The notes under the pieces: generated by a model
The model's input: the letters and a program-made list of their open reading frames with translations, nothing else
What the model was told of the DNA's origin: nothing
Databases searched by the model: none
In this document: piece after piece, positions 51,592 through 61,001 of the stretch
Layout of the letters: every line of letters starts with the position of its first letter
Numbering within the stretch: the stretch's first letter is position 1
Made by a program: the position numbers and the translations under genes
Source of the DNA: Hujiaoplasma nucleasis
GTDB lineage: Bacteria > Bacillota_I > Bacilli_A > Izemoplasmatales > Hujiaoplasmataceae
Assembly: GCF_013745115.1 (NCBI RefSeq)
Contig: NZ_CP051151.1
Location: forward strand, 62,001-126,000
Length of the DNA stretch: 64,000 bases
Direction: 5' to 3'

Positions 51592-51620
51592 TTGAAGATT
51601 ATTTAAAAATGTGCTATAAT
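51592..51620 (+). promoter_or_regulatory. promoter of aspS
   Basis: TTGAAG (51592-51597), 17-bp spacer, TATAAT (51615-51620) with TGC before the -10. An inverted repeat AATAATA/TATTATT lies just upstream (about 51572-51590). Confidence 0.8.
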
Positions 51621-51655
51621 TGGTAAGAAATTTTAACATAGATTAGAGGGTTATC

Positions 51656-52975
51656 ATGGCGAAAATATTATTTAAAGATTTAGAAAAATATTTTGATCAA
51701 GAAATTGAAATACAAGGATTTGTTGATAAAATAAGAGATTTACAATATGTTCAATTTGTGGTTCTAAGAGACTCATCAGCTAAAGTGCAAATGACACTTG
51801 AAAAAAATGATGAAAATAAGGAACTCAATGACATCATATCAAAACTTACTAAAGAAAGTACAATTTTAACCAAGGGTACTGTTTTTAAACAAGAAAAAGT
51901 AAAATTAAGAGGTATGGAGTTTATTCCAACTAATATTGAAGTCACTTCAAGAAGTGAAGAGGAATTACCTATAGATATTTTAGATTATAACAATAAATCA
52001 AAACAAGATTTAAGGTTAGACAATCGTTTTCTTGATTTAAGATTAGATAAAAACTACTTAATCTTCAAAGGTCAAACCTTAGCTGAAAATGCTATGAGAG
52101 AGTATTGGATTAATAATGACTTTATCGAAATTCATTCTCCTAAAATTCTAGGAACTGCATCAGAAACGGGTGCTGAAGTATTTGAGTTGGATTATTTTGG
52201 AAAAAAAGTATATTTAGCTCAATCACCTCAATTTTATAAGCAAATGGCTATGGCTGCTGGTTTTAATAATGTTTTTGAAATAGGACCTGTATTTAGAGCT
52301 GAAAACTCTCATACCGCATATCATGCTACTGAGTTCACATCAGTTGACTGTGAGATATCTTGGATAAAATCACATCATGAAGTGATGGATTTGGAAGAAG
52401 CTAAGCTTGTACATGTGATGAAGTCTTTAAAAGAGAAACTCACTGTTGATTTCAAAGAAATATTTAAAAAAGAAATTCAAATACCTAGTGAAAAATTTCC
52501 TAGAATTCCATTTTTAGAAGCCAAACAAATCATCCAAGAAAAATATAAATATTTTGGTGAAAAACCTTATGATTTTGATAGAAAAGAAGAAGAATTAATT
52601 TGTATGTATGCAAAAAAGAATTTAAATTCAGATTTTGTATTTATCATTGATTATCCTTTCCAAGCAAGACCTTTCTATCATATGTTAGATGAAAACACTA
52701 AGCTAACTAAGAGTTTTGACTTATTATATAAGGGTATTGAAATAACAACGGGTGCTCAAAGAGAACATCGAATTGATGTATTAAAAGCTCAAGCCTTAGA
52801 AAAAGAAATGTCTTTAGAATCCCTTGATTTTTATTTGAATTTCTTTAGATATGGTATGCCACCTCATGGCGGCTACGGTTTTGGTTTAACAAGATTTTTA
52901 ATGCGTTTATTTGAAGTGGATAGTATTAGAGATGTAACATTCTTGTATAGGGGTCCAAATAGAGTTATGCCTTAA
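51656..52975 (+). CDS. aspS: aspartyl-tRNA synthetase, archaeal type (Asp/Asn-tRNA)
   Basis: A 439-residue class IIb synthetase with an N-terminal OB anticodon domain (about 1-105) and catalytic domain. The motif QSPQFYKQMAMAAGF, motif 2 GPVFRAENSHTAYHATEF, and motif 3 GYGFGLTRFLMRL are seen; the QSPQ element and PFQARPFYHM are AspRS-like rather than AsnRS-like. The short form without the bacterial insertion is the archaeal or non-discriminating type found in some Firmicutes, which can charge both tRNA-Asp and tRNA-Asn. AsnRS remains the alternative. It has its own promoter. Confidence 0.8.
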   Translation: MAKILFKDLEKYFDQEIEIQGFVDKIRDLQYVQFVVLRDSSAKVQMTLEKNDENKELNDIISKLTKESTILTKGTVFKQEKVKLRGMEFIPTNIEVTSRSEEELPIDILDYNNKSKQDLRLDNRFLDLRLDKNYLIFKGQTLAENAMREYWINNDFIEIHSPKILGTASETGAEVFELDYFGKKVYLAQSPQFYKQMAMAAGFNNVFEIGPVFRAENSHTAYHATEFTSVDCEISWIKSHHEVMDLEEAKLVHVMKSLKEKLTVDFKEIFKKEIQIPSEKFPRIPFLEAKQIIQEKYKYFGEKPYDFDRKEEELICMYAKKNLNSDFVFIIDYPFQARPFYHMLDENTKLTKSFDLLYKGIEITTGAQREHRIDVLKAQALEKEMSLESLDFYLNFFRYGMPPHGGYGFGLTRFLMRLFEVDSIRDVTFLYRGPNRVMP

Positions 52976-52981
52976 AAGATT

Positions 52982-53011
52982 ATGAGATTATTTCAAATGA
53001 AATAATCTCAT
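52982..53011 (+). terminator. terminator-like hairpin after aspS
   Basis: Perfect 13-bp stem ATGAGATTATTTC/GAAATAATCTCAT with AAAT loop; the T tail is weak (TTCTT). Confidence 0.65.
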
Positions 53012-53068
53012 TCTTAATAAATAAACATACGTTTATCTACTTTGTGGTAAAATAGACAAGAGGAAATG

Positions 53069-53779
53069 ATGGACATAAAAATATTATATGAAGACAATCA
53101 TCTGCTAGTCGCAGTCAAAAAACCAGGTGTATTATCACAGGCTGGTTCTTTAGATATGCCTGATATGTTAAGTATCTTGAAAGACTATATAAAAGATAAA
53201 TATCAAAAACCAGGAAATGTTTTCTTAGGGTTGGTTCATAGATTGGATTTAAATGTGGGCGGGGTTATGGTCTTTGCAAGAACATCTAAAGCTGCAAAAA
53301 GACTCAATGAACAAGTGAGAAATCATCTTTTTTCAAAAAAATATTTAGCAGTTGTATTGGGTAAAATGAATTTAGATCAACAAGTTCATGTTTTAGAGAA
53401 CTATATAAAAAAAGATGAAGTACATAAGGTTGCCCAAATTACAGAGTCTAAGAATGACCAATATGCTAAGCTTACTTACCAAGTTATAGAACAAGTTAAT
53501 ATTAAGCGTGATGTTATTTCATTGGTTGATATAAGTTTGGAAACTGGTAGATTTCATCAAATAAGAGCACAATTTTCTCATATAGGACACCCCTTATATG
53601 GTGATAATAAGTATGGTCCAAAAACACTAGGTTATGAATTAGGCTTATATGCTTATGAACTTTCTTTTTCTCATCCGATAACAAAAGAATCTTTGACCTT
53701 TATTCATTACCCTGGTGAAGGAATCTTTAAGAGCTTTATAATCTTTGGAGGTAATTCTAATGATTCAAATGAGAATTAA
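53069..53779 (+). CDS. RluD/RluA-family pseudouridine synthase
   Basis: A 236-residue pseudouridine synthase acting on rRNA or tRNA. Catalytic HRLDLNVGGVMVFARTSKAA with Asp about residue 66, then YLAVVLGK and GRFHQIRAQFSHIGHPLYGDNKYG. There is no S4 domain, so it is the short RluA/TruC-like type; the target base is not predictable. ATG 53069 is chosen over 53066 because of the distance to GAGGA. The next gene starts 20 bp before its end. An extended -10 TGG-TAAAAT at 53045-53053 precedes it. Confidence 0.85.
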   Translation: MDIKILYEDNHLLVAVKKPGVLSQAGSLDMPDMLSILKDYIKDKYQKPGNVFLGLVHRLDLNVGGVMVFARTSKAAKRLNEQVRNHLFSKKYLAVVLGKMNLDQQVHVLENYIKKDEVHKVAQITESKNDQYAKLTYQVIEQVNIKRDVISLVDISLETGRFHQIRAQFSHIGHPLYGDNKYGPKTLGYELGLYAYELSFSHPITKESLTFIHYPGEGIFKSFIIFGGNSNDSNEN

Positions 53780-55226
53780 CCAGTTGATTCAATATGGATT
53801 AGACAATCAATTATTAAATTTAGATGATTCTTTTTATGCAACCAATAAGTTGTTGGATATTTTTAAGATAAAAGATTTTTCAAGCAAAAGTGTTGAGTCA
53901 ATTGACTATAATGTTTTAATGAATGATCTGATTGCTTATGCATTAGAGAAATCAATTATAGAAAAAGATACACTCTTTGAAAGAGATGCTTTTGAAGCAA
54001 GATTAATAGATTGTTTGTTGCCGCGACCAAGTGAATTGAATCGGATGTTTCGTTTAAAATATAAAAAATCTCCCCAACAAGCAACTTTTTTTTATCACGA
54101 GTTTTCTAAGAATTCCAGATTTATTAAACTGGATAGAATTGATCAAAATATTAAATATAATTATCCTGGTAAATATGGTGATTTAGACATCACCTTAAAC
54201 TTATCAAGACCTGAAAAAGCTTCAATAGATTTTACGAATTTATCAATTGAAGAAGATCAATATCCTCTTTGTCCATTATGCATGGAAAATATAGGTATGT
54301 ATCAAAATGCTTTAATGGAACCAAGAATGAATCATAGACCCATTTCAATTACCGTGAATAATGAAAAAGATCAATGGGCTATGTTTTACTCACCCTATGC
54401 TTATTTTAACGAACATTTAGTTGTTTTTAGAAAAGAACATATAAAAATGTTCATGAATGATCAAGCTTTTGAAGAGATGGTTGATTTTGTTAATAAATTT
54501 CCTCATTACTTTATAGGATTAAATTCGGGCTTACCTATTGTAGGAGGTTCTTTATTATCCCACCATCATTTTCAAGCTGGTAGATATGATTTTCCAATTG
54601 AAAAAGCTAGGGTCGTAAAAAAATACAAAGTCAATCGTGTTAGTATTGAAGTCTTGGATTGGCCAGTCGCAACAATTAGGTTGATTGGAAACAATGAAAA
54701 TAGATTATTGGATACTGTGCATTATATCTATGAAAATTGGAAAAAATATCATAATGAATCATTGAAAATTTTTTCTGAAACTTCTCAAGTTCACCAAAGT
54801 ATAACACCTTTTGTGAAATTAGATGGTTTAAAGTTTAATTTTTATATGGTATTTAGAAATAATTTTACTAATGATGACTTACCCCATGGCCTATTTCATC
54901 CTAGTCCAGAAAAATTTCATATAAAAAAAGAAAATATCAGTTTATTTGAAGTCATGGGTATGGCTATCTTACCAGGACGATTGGTAGAAGAAATAGAATT
55001 AATTAAAGATGTCTTATTAAAAAACAAATCTCTAAATGATTATAGGCAACTGGATAAACATGCTGATTGGATTAAAGAGATGATGAGTAAAAACTTACCT
55101 GATAACTTAGATGAATATATTAAAATGGAAATCGGTAGGATATTTGAACAAATGTTAGAAGATGTAAATATCTTCAAATATGGTGATCAAAAAGATTTTA
55201 TATCCTTTGTAGAAAAAGCGATATAA
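53760..55226 (+). CDS. galT: UTP-hexose-1-phosphate uridylyltransferase (GalT class II)
   Basis: GalT exchanges UMP between UDP-glucose and galactose-1-phosphate in the Leloir pathway. The 488-residue length and lack of the short-form motifs fit the Firmicute class II enzyme. The N-terminal half has CLLPRPSELNRMF; the active-site segment VGGSLLSHHHFQAGRYDFPIEKA contains the His-X-His nucleophile. An upstream in-frame start (53745) is less likely than ATG 53760, which follows GGAGGT. It overlaps the pseudouridine synthase gene. There are no galK or galE genes nearby. Confidence 0.88.
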   Translation: MIQMRINQLIQYGLDNQLLNLDDSFYATNKLLDIFKIKDFSSKSVESIDYNVLMNDLIAYALEKSIIEKDTLFERDAFEARLIDCLLPRPSELNRMFRLKYKKSPQQATFFYHEFSKNSRFIKLDRIDQNIKYNYPGKYGDLDITLNLSRPEKASIDFTNLSIEEDQYPLCPLCMENIGMYQNALMEPRMNHRPISITVNNEKDQWAMFYSPYAYFNEHLVVFRKEHIKMFMNDQAFEEMVDFVNKFPHYFIGLNSGLPIVGGSLLSHHHFQAGRYDFPIEKARVVKKYKVNRVSIEVLDWPVATIRLIGNNENRLLDTVHYIYENWKKYHNESLKIFSETSQVHQSITPFVKLDGLKFNFYMVFRNNFTNDDLPHGLFHPSPEKFHIKKENISLFEVMGMAILPGRLVEEIELIKDVLLKNKSLNDYRQLDKHADWIKEMMSKNLPDNLDEYIKMEIGRIFEQMLEDVNIFKYGDQKDFISFVEKAI

Positions 55227-55251
55227 GTATCTTCATTTAATAAATAAATTG

Positions 55252-55260
55252 TGTTATAAT
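55252..55260 (+). promoter_or_regulatory. extended -10 promoter for proS
   Basis: TGT-TATAAT ending at 55260, 22 bp before the start; TTCATT at 55232 is a weak -35 at 17-bp spacing. Confidence 0.65.
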
Positions 55261-55281
55261 GATTTGAAATTGAGGTGCAAT

Positions 55282-56718
55282 ATGGGAAAGAAAAAATTTG
55301 TTAAAGCAATAACTTCAAGGGATGAAGATTTTGCTCAATGGTATACGGATGTTTGCTTAAAAGCAGAATTAATGGATTATTCTGATGCAAAAGGTTTTAT
55401 TATTTATAGACCTTATGGCTATGCTTTATGGGAGAACATGAAAAATTACTTAGATGCTGCCTTTAAAAGAACTGGCCATGAAAATGTATATATGCCACTT
55501 GTTATTCCTGAATCTTTATTTTTAAAAGAAGCAGAACATGTTGAAGGCTTTGCGCCTGAAACTGCAATTATTACAATGGGTGGTAATGAAGAATTACAGG
55601 AAAGATTAATCATTAGACCTACATCAGAAGTTTTATTTTGTAACCACTATGCAAAAGTGATTGAATCACATCGTGATTTACCTAAGAAATATAACCAATG
55701 GTGTTCTGTTGTTAGATGGGAAAAAACAACTAGACCTTTCTTGAGAGGATCTGAGTTCTTATGGCAAGAAGGTCATACTGCTCATGCGACAGAACAAGAA
55801 GCAAGAGAAGAAGCGTTGAATATGTTAGATATCTATCAAGACTTAGGGAAAAACCTGCTAGCGATCCCTTTTATTACTGGTGTAAAGACAGATAAAGAGA
55901 AGTTTGCTGGGGCAGTAGATACATATACAATAGAAGCTTTGATGCATGACAATAAAGCTTTACAGTCAGGAACAACACATTACTTAGGCACTGGATTTGC
56001 AAAAGCCTTTGATATTAATTTTCAAGATAAAGATGGGGAATTGAAAAATGTTTATCAAACGTCTTGGGGTGTCTCTACGAGATTAATTGGGGCTGTGATC
56101 ATGGTTCATGGTGATGATTCAGGTTTAGTTTTACCGCCTTATTTAGCACCTATACAAGTAGATATTATACCTATTATGTCACACGTCGAAGGTGTGATGG
56201 ACAAATCGCTCGAAATTAAAGAGTCTTTGGAAAAATTAGGTATAAGAGTAAAACTTGATGATACAGATAAATCTCCTGGATGGAAATTCTCGGAATCTGA
56301 AATGAGAGGAACACCTCTAAGAATAGAGGTCGGACCAAGAGACTTAGAAAATAATCAAGTTGTTGTTGTAAAAAGATACAACCGAGAAAAAATAACTTAC
56401 CAAATTGATCAAGCCATTTCAGATATTCCAAATTTATTAAAAAATATTCATGATGCTATGTATGAGAATGCTTTAAAAAATGTGGAAGAAAATACTCGAG
56501 TAACCAATGATTATGAAGAATTTAAACAAATAATGCAAGATAAATCAGGTTACGTGAAAATGATGTGGTGTGGTGATGAAACTTGTGAAGCACAAATCAA
56601 GGAAGAAACCAAAGCGACATCAAGGTGTATGCCTTTTGATCAGTCTCCAGTTGGAGAAAAATGCCCTGTTTGTCATAAAGAAGCAAAACATTTAGTGTAC
56701 TTTGCTAAAGCATATTAA
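55282..56718 (+). CDS. proS: prolyl-tRNA synthetase, short (archaeal/eukaryote-like) type
   Basis: ProRS charges tRNA-Pro. The 478-residue length without the editing insertion and the C-terminal zinc-type domain (MMWCGDETCEAQIKEETKATSRCMP...EKCPVCHKEAKHLVYFAKAY) define the type 3 enzyme. Motifs: RPTSEVLFC, VVRWEKTTRPFLRGSEFLWQEGHTAH (motif 2) and the anticodon domain with VEGVMDKSLEIKESL. The frame is open from 55249 but ATG 55282 has GAGGTG and begins after the promoter. Confidence 0.95.
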   Translation: MGKKKFVKAITSRDEDFAQWYTDVCLKAELMDYSDAKGFIIYRPYGYALWENMKNYLDAAFKRTGHENVYMPLVIPESLFLKEAEHVEGFAPETAIITMGGNEELQERLIIRPTSEVLFCNHYAKVIESHRDLPKKYNQWCSVVRWEKTTRPFLRGSEFLWQEGHTAHATEQEAREEALNMLDIYQDLGKNLLAIPFITGVKTDKEKFAGAVDTYTIEALMHDNKALQSGTTHYLGTGFAKAFDINFQDKDGELKNVYQTSWGVSTRLIGAVIMVHGDDSGLVLPPYLAPIQVDIIPIMSHVEGVMDKSLEIKESLEKLGIRVKLDDTDKSPGWKFSESEMRGTPLRIEVGPRDLENNQVVVVKRYNREKITYQIDQAISDIPNLLKNIHDAMYENALKNVEENTRVTNDYEEFKQIMQDKSGYVKMMWCGDETCEAQIKEETKATSRCMPFDQSPVGEKCPVCHKEAKHLVYFAKAY

Positions 56719-56725
56719 TTAATTA

Positions 56726-56749
56726 GACTAGGAGTTTTCCTAGTCTTTT
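56726..56749 (+). terminator. terminator after proS
   Basis: GACTAGGA (56726-56733) pairs with TCCTAGTC (56738-56745), loop GTTT, then TTTT. Confidence 0.8.
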
Positions 56750-56754
56750 GTATT

Positions 56755-56785
56755 AAAAAAAAACGCAATCTATATGATTGCGTTT
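56755..56785 (-). terminator. terminator of the fumarase operon
   Basis: Perfect 10-bp stem AAACGCAATC/GATTGCGTTT; on the minus strand it is followed by a long T run (A run at 56754-56763 on plus). It ends the two minus-strand fumarase genes. Confidence 0.85.
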
Positions 56786-56791
56786 AAAATA

Positions 56792-57313
56792 TTAAAATAC
56801 AGATTGACCTAGAGAATCTATGGCAACAATGGCTGGAAATTCAACAACTTTTAATTGCCTTATAGCCTCAGATTCAAGATGTGGATAAGCAATGGTAATA
56901 TTTTCTTTAACTGCTTGAGATAATTTTGCGCCTAAACCACCAATAGCAAGAAGATAAACGGCTTGGTGTTTTTTTAATTCTTCAATAAACTCTTGACTTC
57001 TAGGACCCTTTCCAATCATGACTTTTAAACCTTTATCCATTAATTTGGGACTGAACTGATCCATGCGATAAGACGATGTAGGGCCACATGCACCAATAAC
57101 TTGACCTGGTCTAGCTGGAGTAGGACCAACATAATAAATGACTTGATCCTTCACATCAAAAGGTAATTCTTGGTTATTATCTATAGCATCTATAAGTAAT
57201 TTATGAGCAGCATCTCTTCCCGTATATATATATCCAGTGATTAATACTTCTTCACCGGCTCTTAAAGATCTTCTTAGCTCATCACTAATGGGTGTTGTTA
57301 ATTTTTTTTCCAT
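56792..57313 (-). CDS. class I fumarate hydratase, beta subunit
   Basis: Beta half of the two-subunit class I (Fe-S) fumarase, which interconverts fumarate and malate; the same family includes L-tartrate dehydratase. In 173 residues: TPARPGQVIGACGPTSSYRMD, then GKGPRSQEF and LAIGGLGAKLS. GAGGTGA precedes ATG 57313, which lies inside the alpha gene (29-bp overlap), so the subunits are co-translated. Confidence 0.9.
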   Translation of the reverse strand: MEKKLTTPISDELRRSLRAGEEVLITGYIYTGRDAAHKLLIDAIDNNQELPFDVKDQVIYYVGPTPARPGQVIGACGPTSSYRMDQFSPKLMDKGLKVMIGKGPRSQEFIEELKKHQAVYLLAIGGLGAKLSQAVKENITIAYPHLESEAIRQLKVVEFPAIVAIDSLGQSVF

Positions 57314-58151
57314 GAAGAGTCACCTCACTTTTTCTTGCGCTATGGCATTGTAAATTAACCGCTACTGGAAGAGAAGCTATATGACAAGGAAATGAATTGA
57401 CTTTTACTGCAAGTGCAGTAGTGATTCCACCAAGCCCCATAGGTCCTACCTCTGTTTCATTAATTAACTTGAGAAGTTTATCTTCTAACTTACGATCGAC
57501 TTCATTATCAGCTTGATCATCGATGTGTCTAAATATAGCTTTTTTTGCAATTAAGGCTGCTTTTTCAAAGTTACCACCAATGCCTACACCAACAATCAAA
57601 GGCGGGCAGGCTTTTCCACCAGCTAATTTTACTGTTTCTATAACGAAATCAATAACACCTTGTTCACCCTCTCCTGGAGTTAACATAGCTAATCTTGACA
57701 TATTCTCACTTCCACCACCCTTTGGCGCTGCATGAATAATTAAGTCATGGCCATCAATAAATTCATAATGGATGACTGCTGGTGTATTGTCTAAAGTGTT
57801 GATTCTACTTAGAGGATGTCTTACCATTGATTTTCTAAGATAACCATCAAGATACCCTAATCTCACACCAGCATTGACAGCATCTTCAATGTCAAAATCA
57901 AAAATAAGTTCTCTACCTATTTCTAGTATAACAACTGACACACCAGTGTCTTGGCAAAGAGGAATTTGCTTTTCTCTAGCAATATCTTGGTTTTCAATAA
58001 TCTTTGATAGTACTGATTTGCCTAACTGGCTACTTTCTTTTTTATAAGATGATTTTAATTTCGCTACAAAATCATCACCTAAGTGATAAGCAGCATCAAT
58101 AAACATATCTTTTATAGTGTTAACTATATCTTTTCGTTCGATCGTATACAT
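57285..58151 (-). CDS. class I fumarate hydratase, alpha subunit
   Basis: Alpha half of the class I fumarase/tartrate dehydratase, 288 residues, holding the 4Fe-4S ligands: QIPLCQDTGVSVV (Cys about 62), GKACPPLIVGVGIGGNFEKAALIAKKA (Cys about 183) and LQCHSARKS near the end (about 270). The AAPKGGGSENMS motif is typical. GAGGTGA precedes ATG 58151. The naming between fumarase and tartrate dehydratase cannot be settled from sequence; fumarase is the common one. Confidence 0.9.
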   Translation of the reverse strand: MYTIERKDIVNTIKDMFIDAAYHLGDDFVAKLKSSYKKESSQLGKSVLSKIIENQDIAREKQIPLCQDTGVSVVILEIGRELIFDFDIEDAVNAGVRLGYLDGYLRKSMVRHPLSRINTLDNTPAVIHYEFIDGHDLIIHAAPKGGGSENMSRLAMLTPGEGEQGVIDFVIETVKLAGGKACPPLIVGVGIGGNFEKAALIAKKAIFRHIDDQADNEVDRKLEDKLLKLINETEVGPMGLGGITTALAVKVNSFPCHIASLPVAVNLQCHSARKSEVTLHGKKINNTH

Positions 58152-58232
58152 TATTTCACCTCATCACCATTATATCAAAAGAAATGGATTTTTAAATAAA
58201 AAAAACCTTATTCTCTAAAATTCTATAAAGCG

Positions 58233-58261
58233 TTTACATTTTCTTTAAATTTGGTTATAAT
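58233..58261 (+). promoter_or_regulatory. promoter of degV
   Basis: TTTACA (58233-58238), 17-bp spacer, TATAAT (58256-58261), 20 bp before the start. Confidence 0.85.
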
Positions 58262-58280
58262 CTTTATGAGGTAGGTAAAT

Positions 58281-59129
58281 ATGCGAAAAACTAAATTAGT
58301 AACGGATAGCACTTGTGATTTAAGTAAAGAACTAATAAATAAGTATGATATTGAAGTTATACCTTTGTTGGTTAATTTCAAAGAAAAGTCATACCTTGAT
58401 GGTGTAGATATTCAAGTTCCACAGATGTATGATATGGTTACAGACACGAATGAATTACCTAAAACAGCAGCACCTGCCCCTGGTGCATTTGTAAGTGTTT
58501 TTAAAAAATATCTAGAAGAAGATTATGATATTATCTATATGGGTATAGGATCTAAATTTTCAGCGACTTTAAATTCAGCCAAAGTTGCTAAAGATTTACT
58601 GGAAAGTGATCATATATACCTTATTGATTCTTTAAATTTATCATCTGGTACAGGTTTGCTTTTACTCAAAGCTGGTGAAATGATTAAAAGAGGCTTAAGC
58701 CCTGAGCAAATCAAAATAGCTATTGAAGAAATGGTACCTAAGGTAAGATCTCAATTCGTAATTAATACTTTAGATTATTTATATAAAGGCGGAAGATTAA
58801 ATGCCTTATCAGCTTTTTTTGGGACCATGTTAAGATTTAAACCCATTATAAAAGTGCGAGATGGACTCATGGGCGTTGGTAAAAAAGGGAGGGGTAAAAT
58901 CGAAAACGCTATCAATATCATGTTATCTGATATGTTAGGAGAAGCTGATCAAATAGATCAAGATTTTATGATGATTACTCATTCAATGGCTGATGATAAA
59001 GCTGTTTATATTAAAGATAAAATTAAAGATAAAATCTCTGTTAAAGAAATTCATGAAACTCAGGCTGGATGTGTTATTTCTAGCCATTGTGGAAAAGGTA
59101 CCATAGGCGTACTATATATTCTTAAATAA
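58281..59129 (+). CDS. DegV family fatty-acid-binding protein
   Basis: DegV/FakB-type proteins bind a fatty acid and present it to the kinase FakA. The 282-residue protein has the DegV start LVTDSTCDLS, TAAPAPGAFVSVF, a fatty-acid-pocket LIDSLNLSSGTGLL, and RFKPIIKVRDGLMGVGKKGRG. There is a lone promoter and terminator, so it is monocistronic. No fakA gene is in the window. Confidence 0.9.
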   Translation: MRKTKLVTDSTCDLSKELINKYDIEVIPLLVNFKEKSYLDGVDIQVPQMYDMVTDTNELPKTAAPAPGAFVSVFKKYLEEDYDIIYMGIGSKFSATLNSAKVAKDLLESDHIYLIDSLNLSSGTGLLLLKAGEMIKRGLSPEQIKIAIEEMVPKVRSQFVINTLDYLYKGGRLNALSAFFGTMLRFKPIIKVRDGLMGVGKKGRGKIENAINIMLSDMLGEADQIDQDFMMITHSMADDKAVYIKDKIKDKISVKEIHETQAGCVISSHCGKGTIGVLYILK

Positions 59130-59130
59130 G

Positions 59131-59160
59131 ATCTTATGTAATGACATAAGATTTTTTTTT
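59131..59160 (+). terminator. terminator after degV
   Basis: ATCTTATG (59131-59138) pairs with CATAAGAT (59145-59152), loop TAATGA, then a T run to 59160. Confidence 0.85.
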
Positions 59161-59219
59161 GATTTTTATGGGACGATGGGGTAAAATAATAAGTTGTGAC
59201 TAAATATTGGAGGATCTAT

Positions 59220-61001
59220 ATGCTGTTTGGAAAACATGTGAACAAATTTTATTTAAAATATGGCGTTTTTTTCTTGTTGGGGGTAATCGCCTTAATACTT
59301 GTTGATTACTATCAATTGTTAATACCAGAATATATTGGAAATATCATCGATGGTCTCAATGGAGAAGAAGGTGTTGAAATAATTGATGAAATGGCTGATA
59401 TTACACAAGTTATTATCAATCTCCTATGGATAGCTTTGGTGATAGTTTTTGGGCGATTTGCTTGGCGAATTTTTATTTTTGGGACATCAAGACAAATTGA
59501 TTATGATTTAAGAAATAAGATGTTTGCTCATGCAGAAAAGTTAAGTCAAAGTTATTATGGCAAGAAGAAAACTGGTGGATTAATGGCTTTGTTTACCAAT
59601 GATTTAAATGCCATTAGAATGGCTTTTGGTCCTGGTTTATTAATGTTATTTGATGTTTTAATTTTAGGTACATTGGCTTTTTATAAAATGTATAACCTTG
59701 ATCCTTTTATCACATACATGGCAGCAATTCCGCTTTTCTTAATTGCTGTTTTAGCAACTTTTGTTTCAAAGATTACTAGACAAAAATTCAGAGAAAGACA
59801 AAAAGCTTTTGAAGATTTAAGTGATTTTACTCAAGAAAATTTTTATGGTATTACTGTAGTCAAAGCATTTGTTAATGAAATTAGAGAAATTAGAGCTTTT
59901 GCAAAAGTAAATAAGAACAATCAAGAGAAAAATGAAGCTTATATTAGAGTTAGTACCTTATTGCATGTCAGCATTGAACTATTCATAAATGTGGTTAGAG
60001 TTATCATGTTAGGCTTGGGTGCTTTATTAGTTATGAACACTATTGGAGAAGAAGCTGACTTTACTGTAGGTAATCTAACAACCTATATTGGTTACTTTGG
60101 GTCGCTTATTTGGCCGATGATGGCTATAGGAAGACTCATCAATATGAGAGCTCAAGCCAAAGCATCTTTGGATAGAATATCTGAATTCTTAGATGAACCT
60201 ATTGAAATTAAAGATGATAGAGAACAATTAGAGCACGTAGATGAAATCTATGGAAAAATTACTTTCAATAACTTATCTTTTGCTTATCCTGGAACAGAAA
60301 AATTAGTCTTAAAGAATATTAGTTTAACAATTGAAAAAGGACAGACTATTGGTATTATAGGTCGTACAGGCTCTGGAAAAACTACGATGGTAGATTTGCT
60401 TCTAAGATTATATAACTTAAGAACTAATGAACTTTTATTAGATGATCATGATATTATGAAGTTACCAATTAAAACAATCAGAGATTCAATAGGGTATGTA
60501 CCACAAGATAACTTTATTTTTTCTGATTATATCAGAAACAATATTTCTTTTGCTGATGACGAAGCGGATATAGAACTCGTAACTGAGATGGCAAAATACT
60601 CAGACGTTCATCAAAATATTATTGATTTTCCTAGTCAATATGACACCATGGTTGGCGAAAGAGGTGTCACTTTATCAGGGGGTCAAAAACAAAGAATTTC
60701 AATTGCTAGAGCTTTACTAAAAAAACCAAATATATTAATCATGGATGATTCCTTCTCTGCAGTTGATACTAAAACAGAGGAGTCAGTTATCTCAAACTTA
60801 AAAAAACTCAGACAAGGACAAACGACAATCATTATTGCTCATAGAATTTCTACCATAAAAGAAGCTGATCAAATTATATACCTAGAAGATGGCGAAGTTT
60901 ACGCAAAAGGAACTCATGATGAATTAATCAAATCATGTAAACTATATCATGATTTAGTTCTCCGTCAACAATTAGAGTCTGAATTGGAGGGAGAAGAATA
61001 A
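59220..61001 (+). CDS. ABC exporter half-transporter, first subunit
   Basis: A 593-residue fused membrane-ATPase protein of the MdlA/LmrC type. Six helices in the first about 310 residues, then the nucleotide-binding domain: Walker A GRTGSGKT (about 378-385), Q-loop YVPQDNFIFSD, signature TLSGGQKQR (about 485-493), Walker B PNILIMDDSFSAVD and IIIAHRIS. The Glu after Walker B is Asp (MDD), typical of the degenerate site in heterodimeric exporters. The upstream frame begins at 59196, but ATG 59220 follows GGAGGA. Its stop overlaps the second subunit start by 1 base (TAATG). Confidence 0.92.
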   Translation: MLFGKHVNKFYLKYGVFFLLGVIALILVDYYQLLIPEYIGNIIDGLNGEEGVEIIDEMADITQVIINLLWIALVIVFGRFAWRIFIFGTSRQIDYDLRNKMFAHAEKLSQSYYGKKKTGGLMALFTNDLNAIRMAFGPGLLMLFDVLILGTLAFYKMYNLDPFITYMAAIPLFLIAVLATFVSKITRQKFRERQKAFEDLSDFTQENFYGITVVKAFVNEIREIRAFAKVNKNNQEKNEAYIRVSTLLHVSIELFINVVRVIMLGLGALLVMNTIGEEADFTVGNLTTYIGYFGSLIWPMMAIGRLINMRAQAKASLDRISEFLDEPIEIKDDREQLEHVDEIYGKITFNNLSFAYPGTEKLVLKNISLTIEKGQTIGIIGRTGSGKTTMVDLLLRLYNLRTNELLLDDHDIMKLPIKTIRDSIGYVPQDNFIFSDYIRNNISFADDEADIELVTEMAKYSDVHQNIIDFPSQYDTMVGERGVTLSGGQKQRISIARALLKKPNILIMDDSFSAVDTKTEESVISNLKKLRQGQTTIIIAHRISTIKEADQIIYLEDGEVYAKGTHDELIKSCKLYHDLVLRQQLESELEGEE

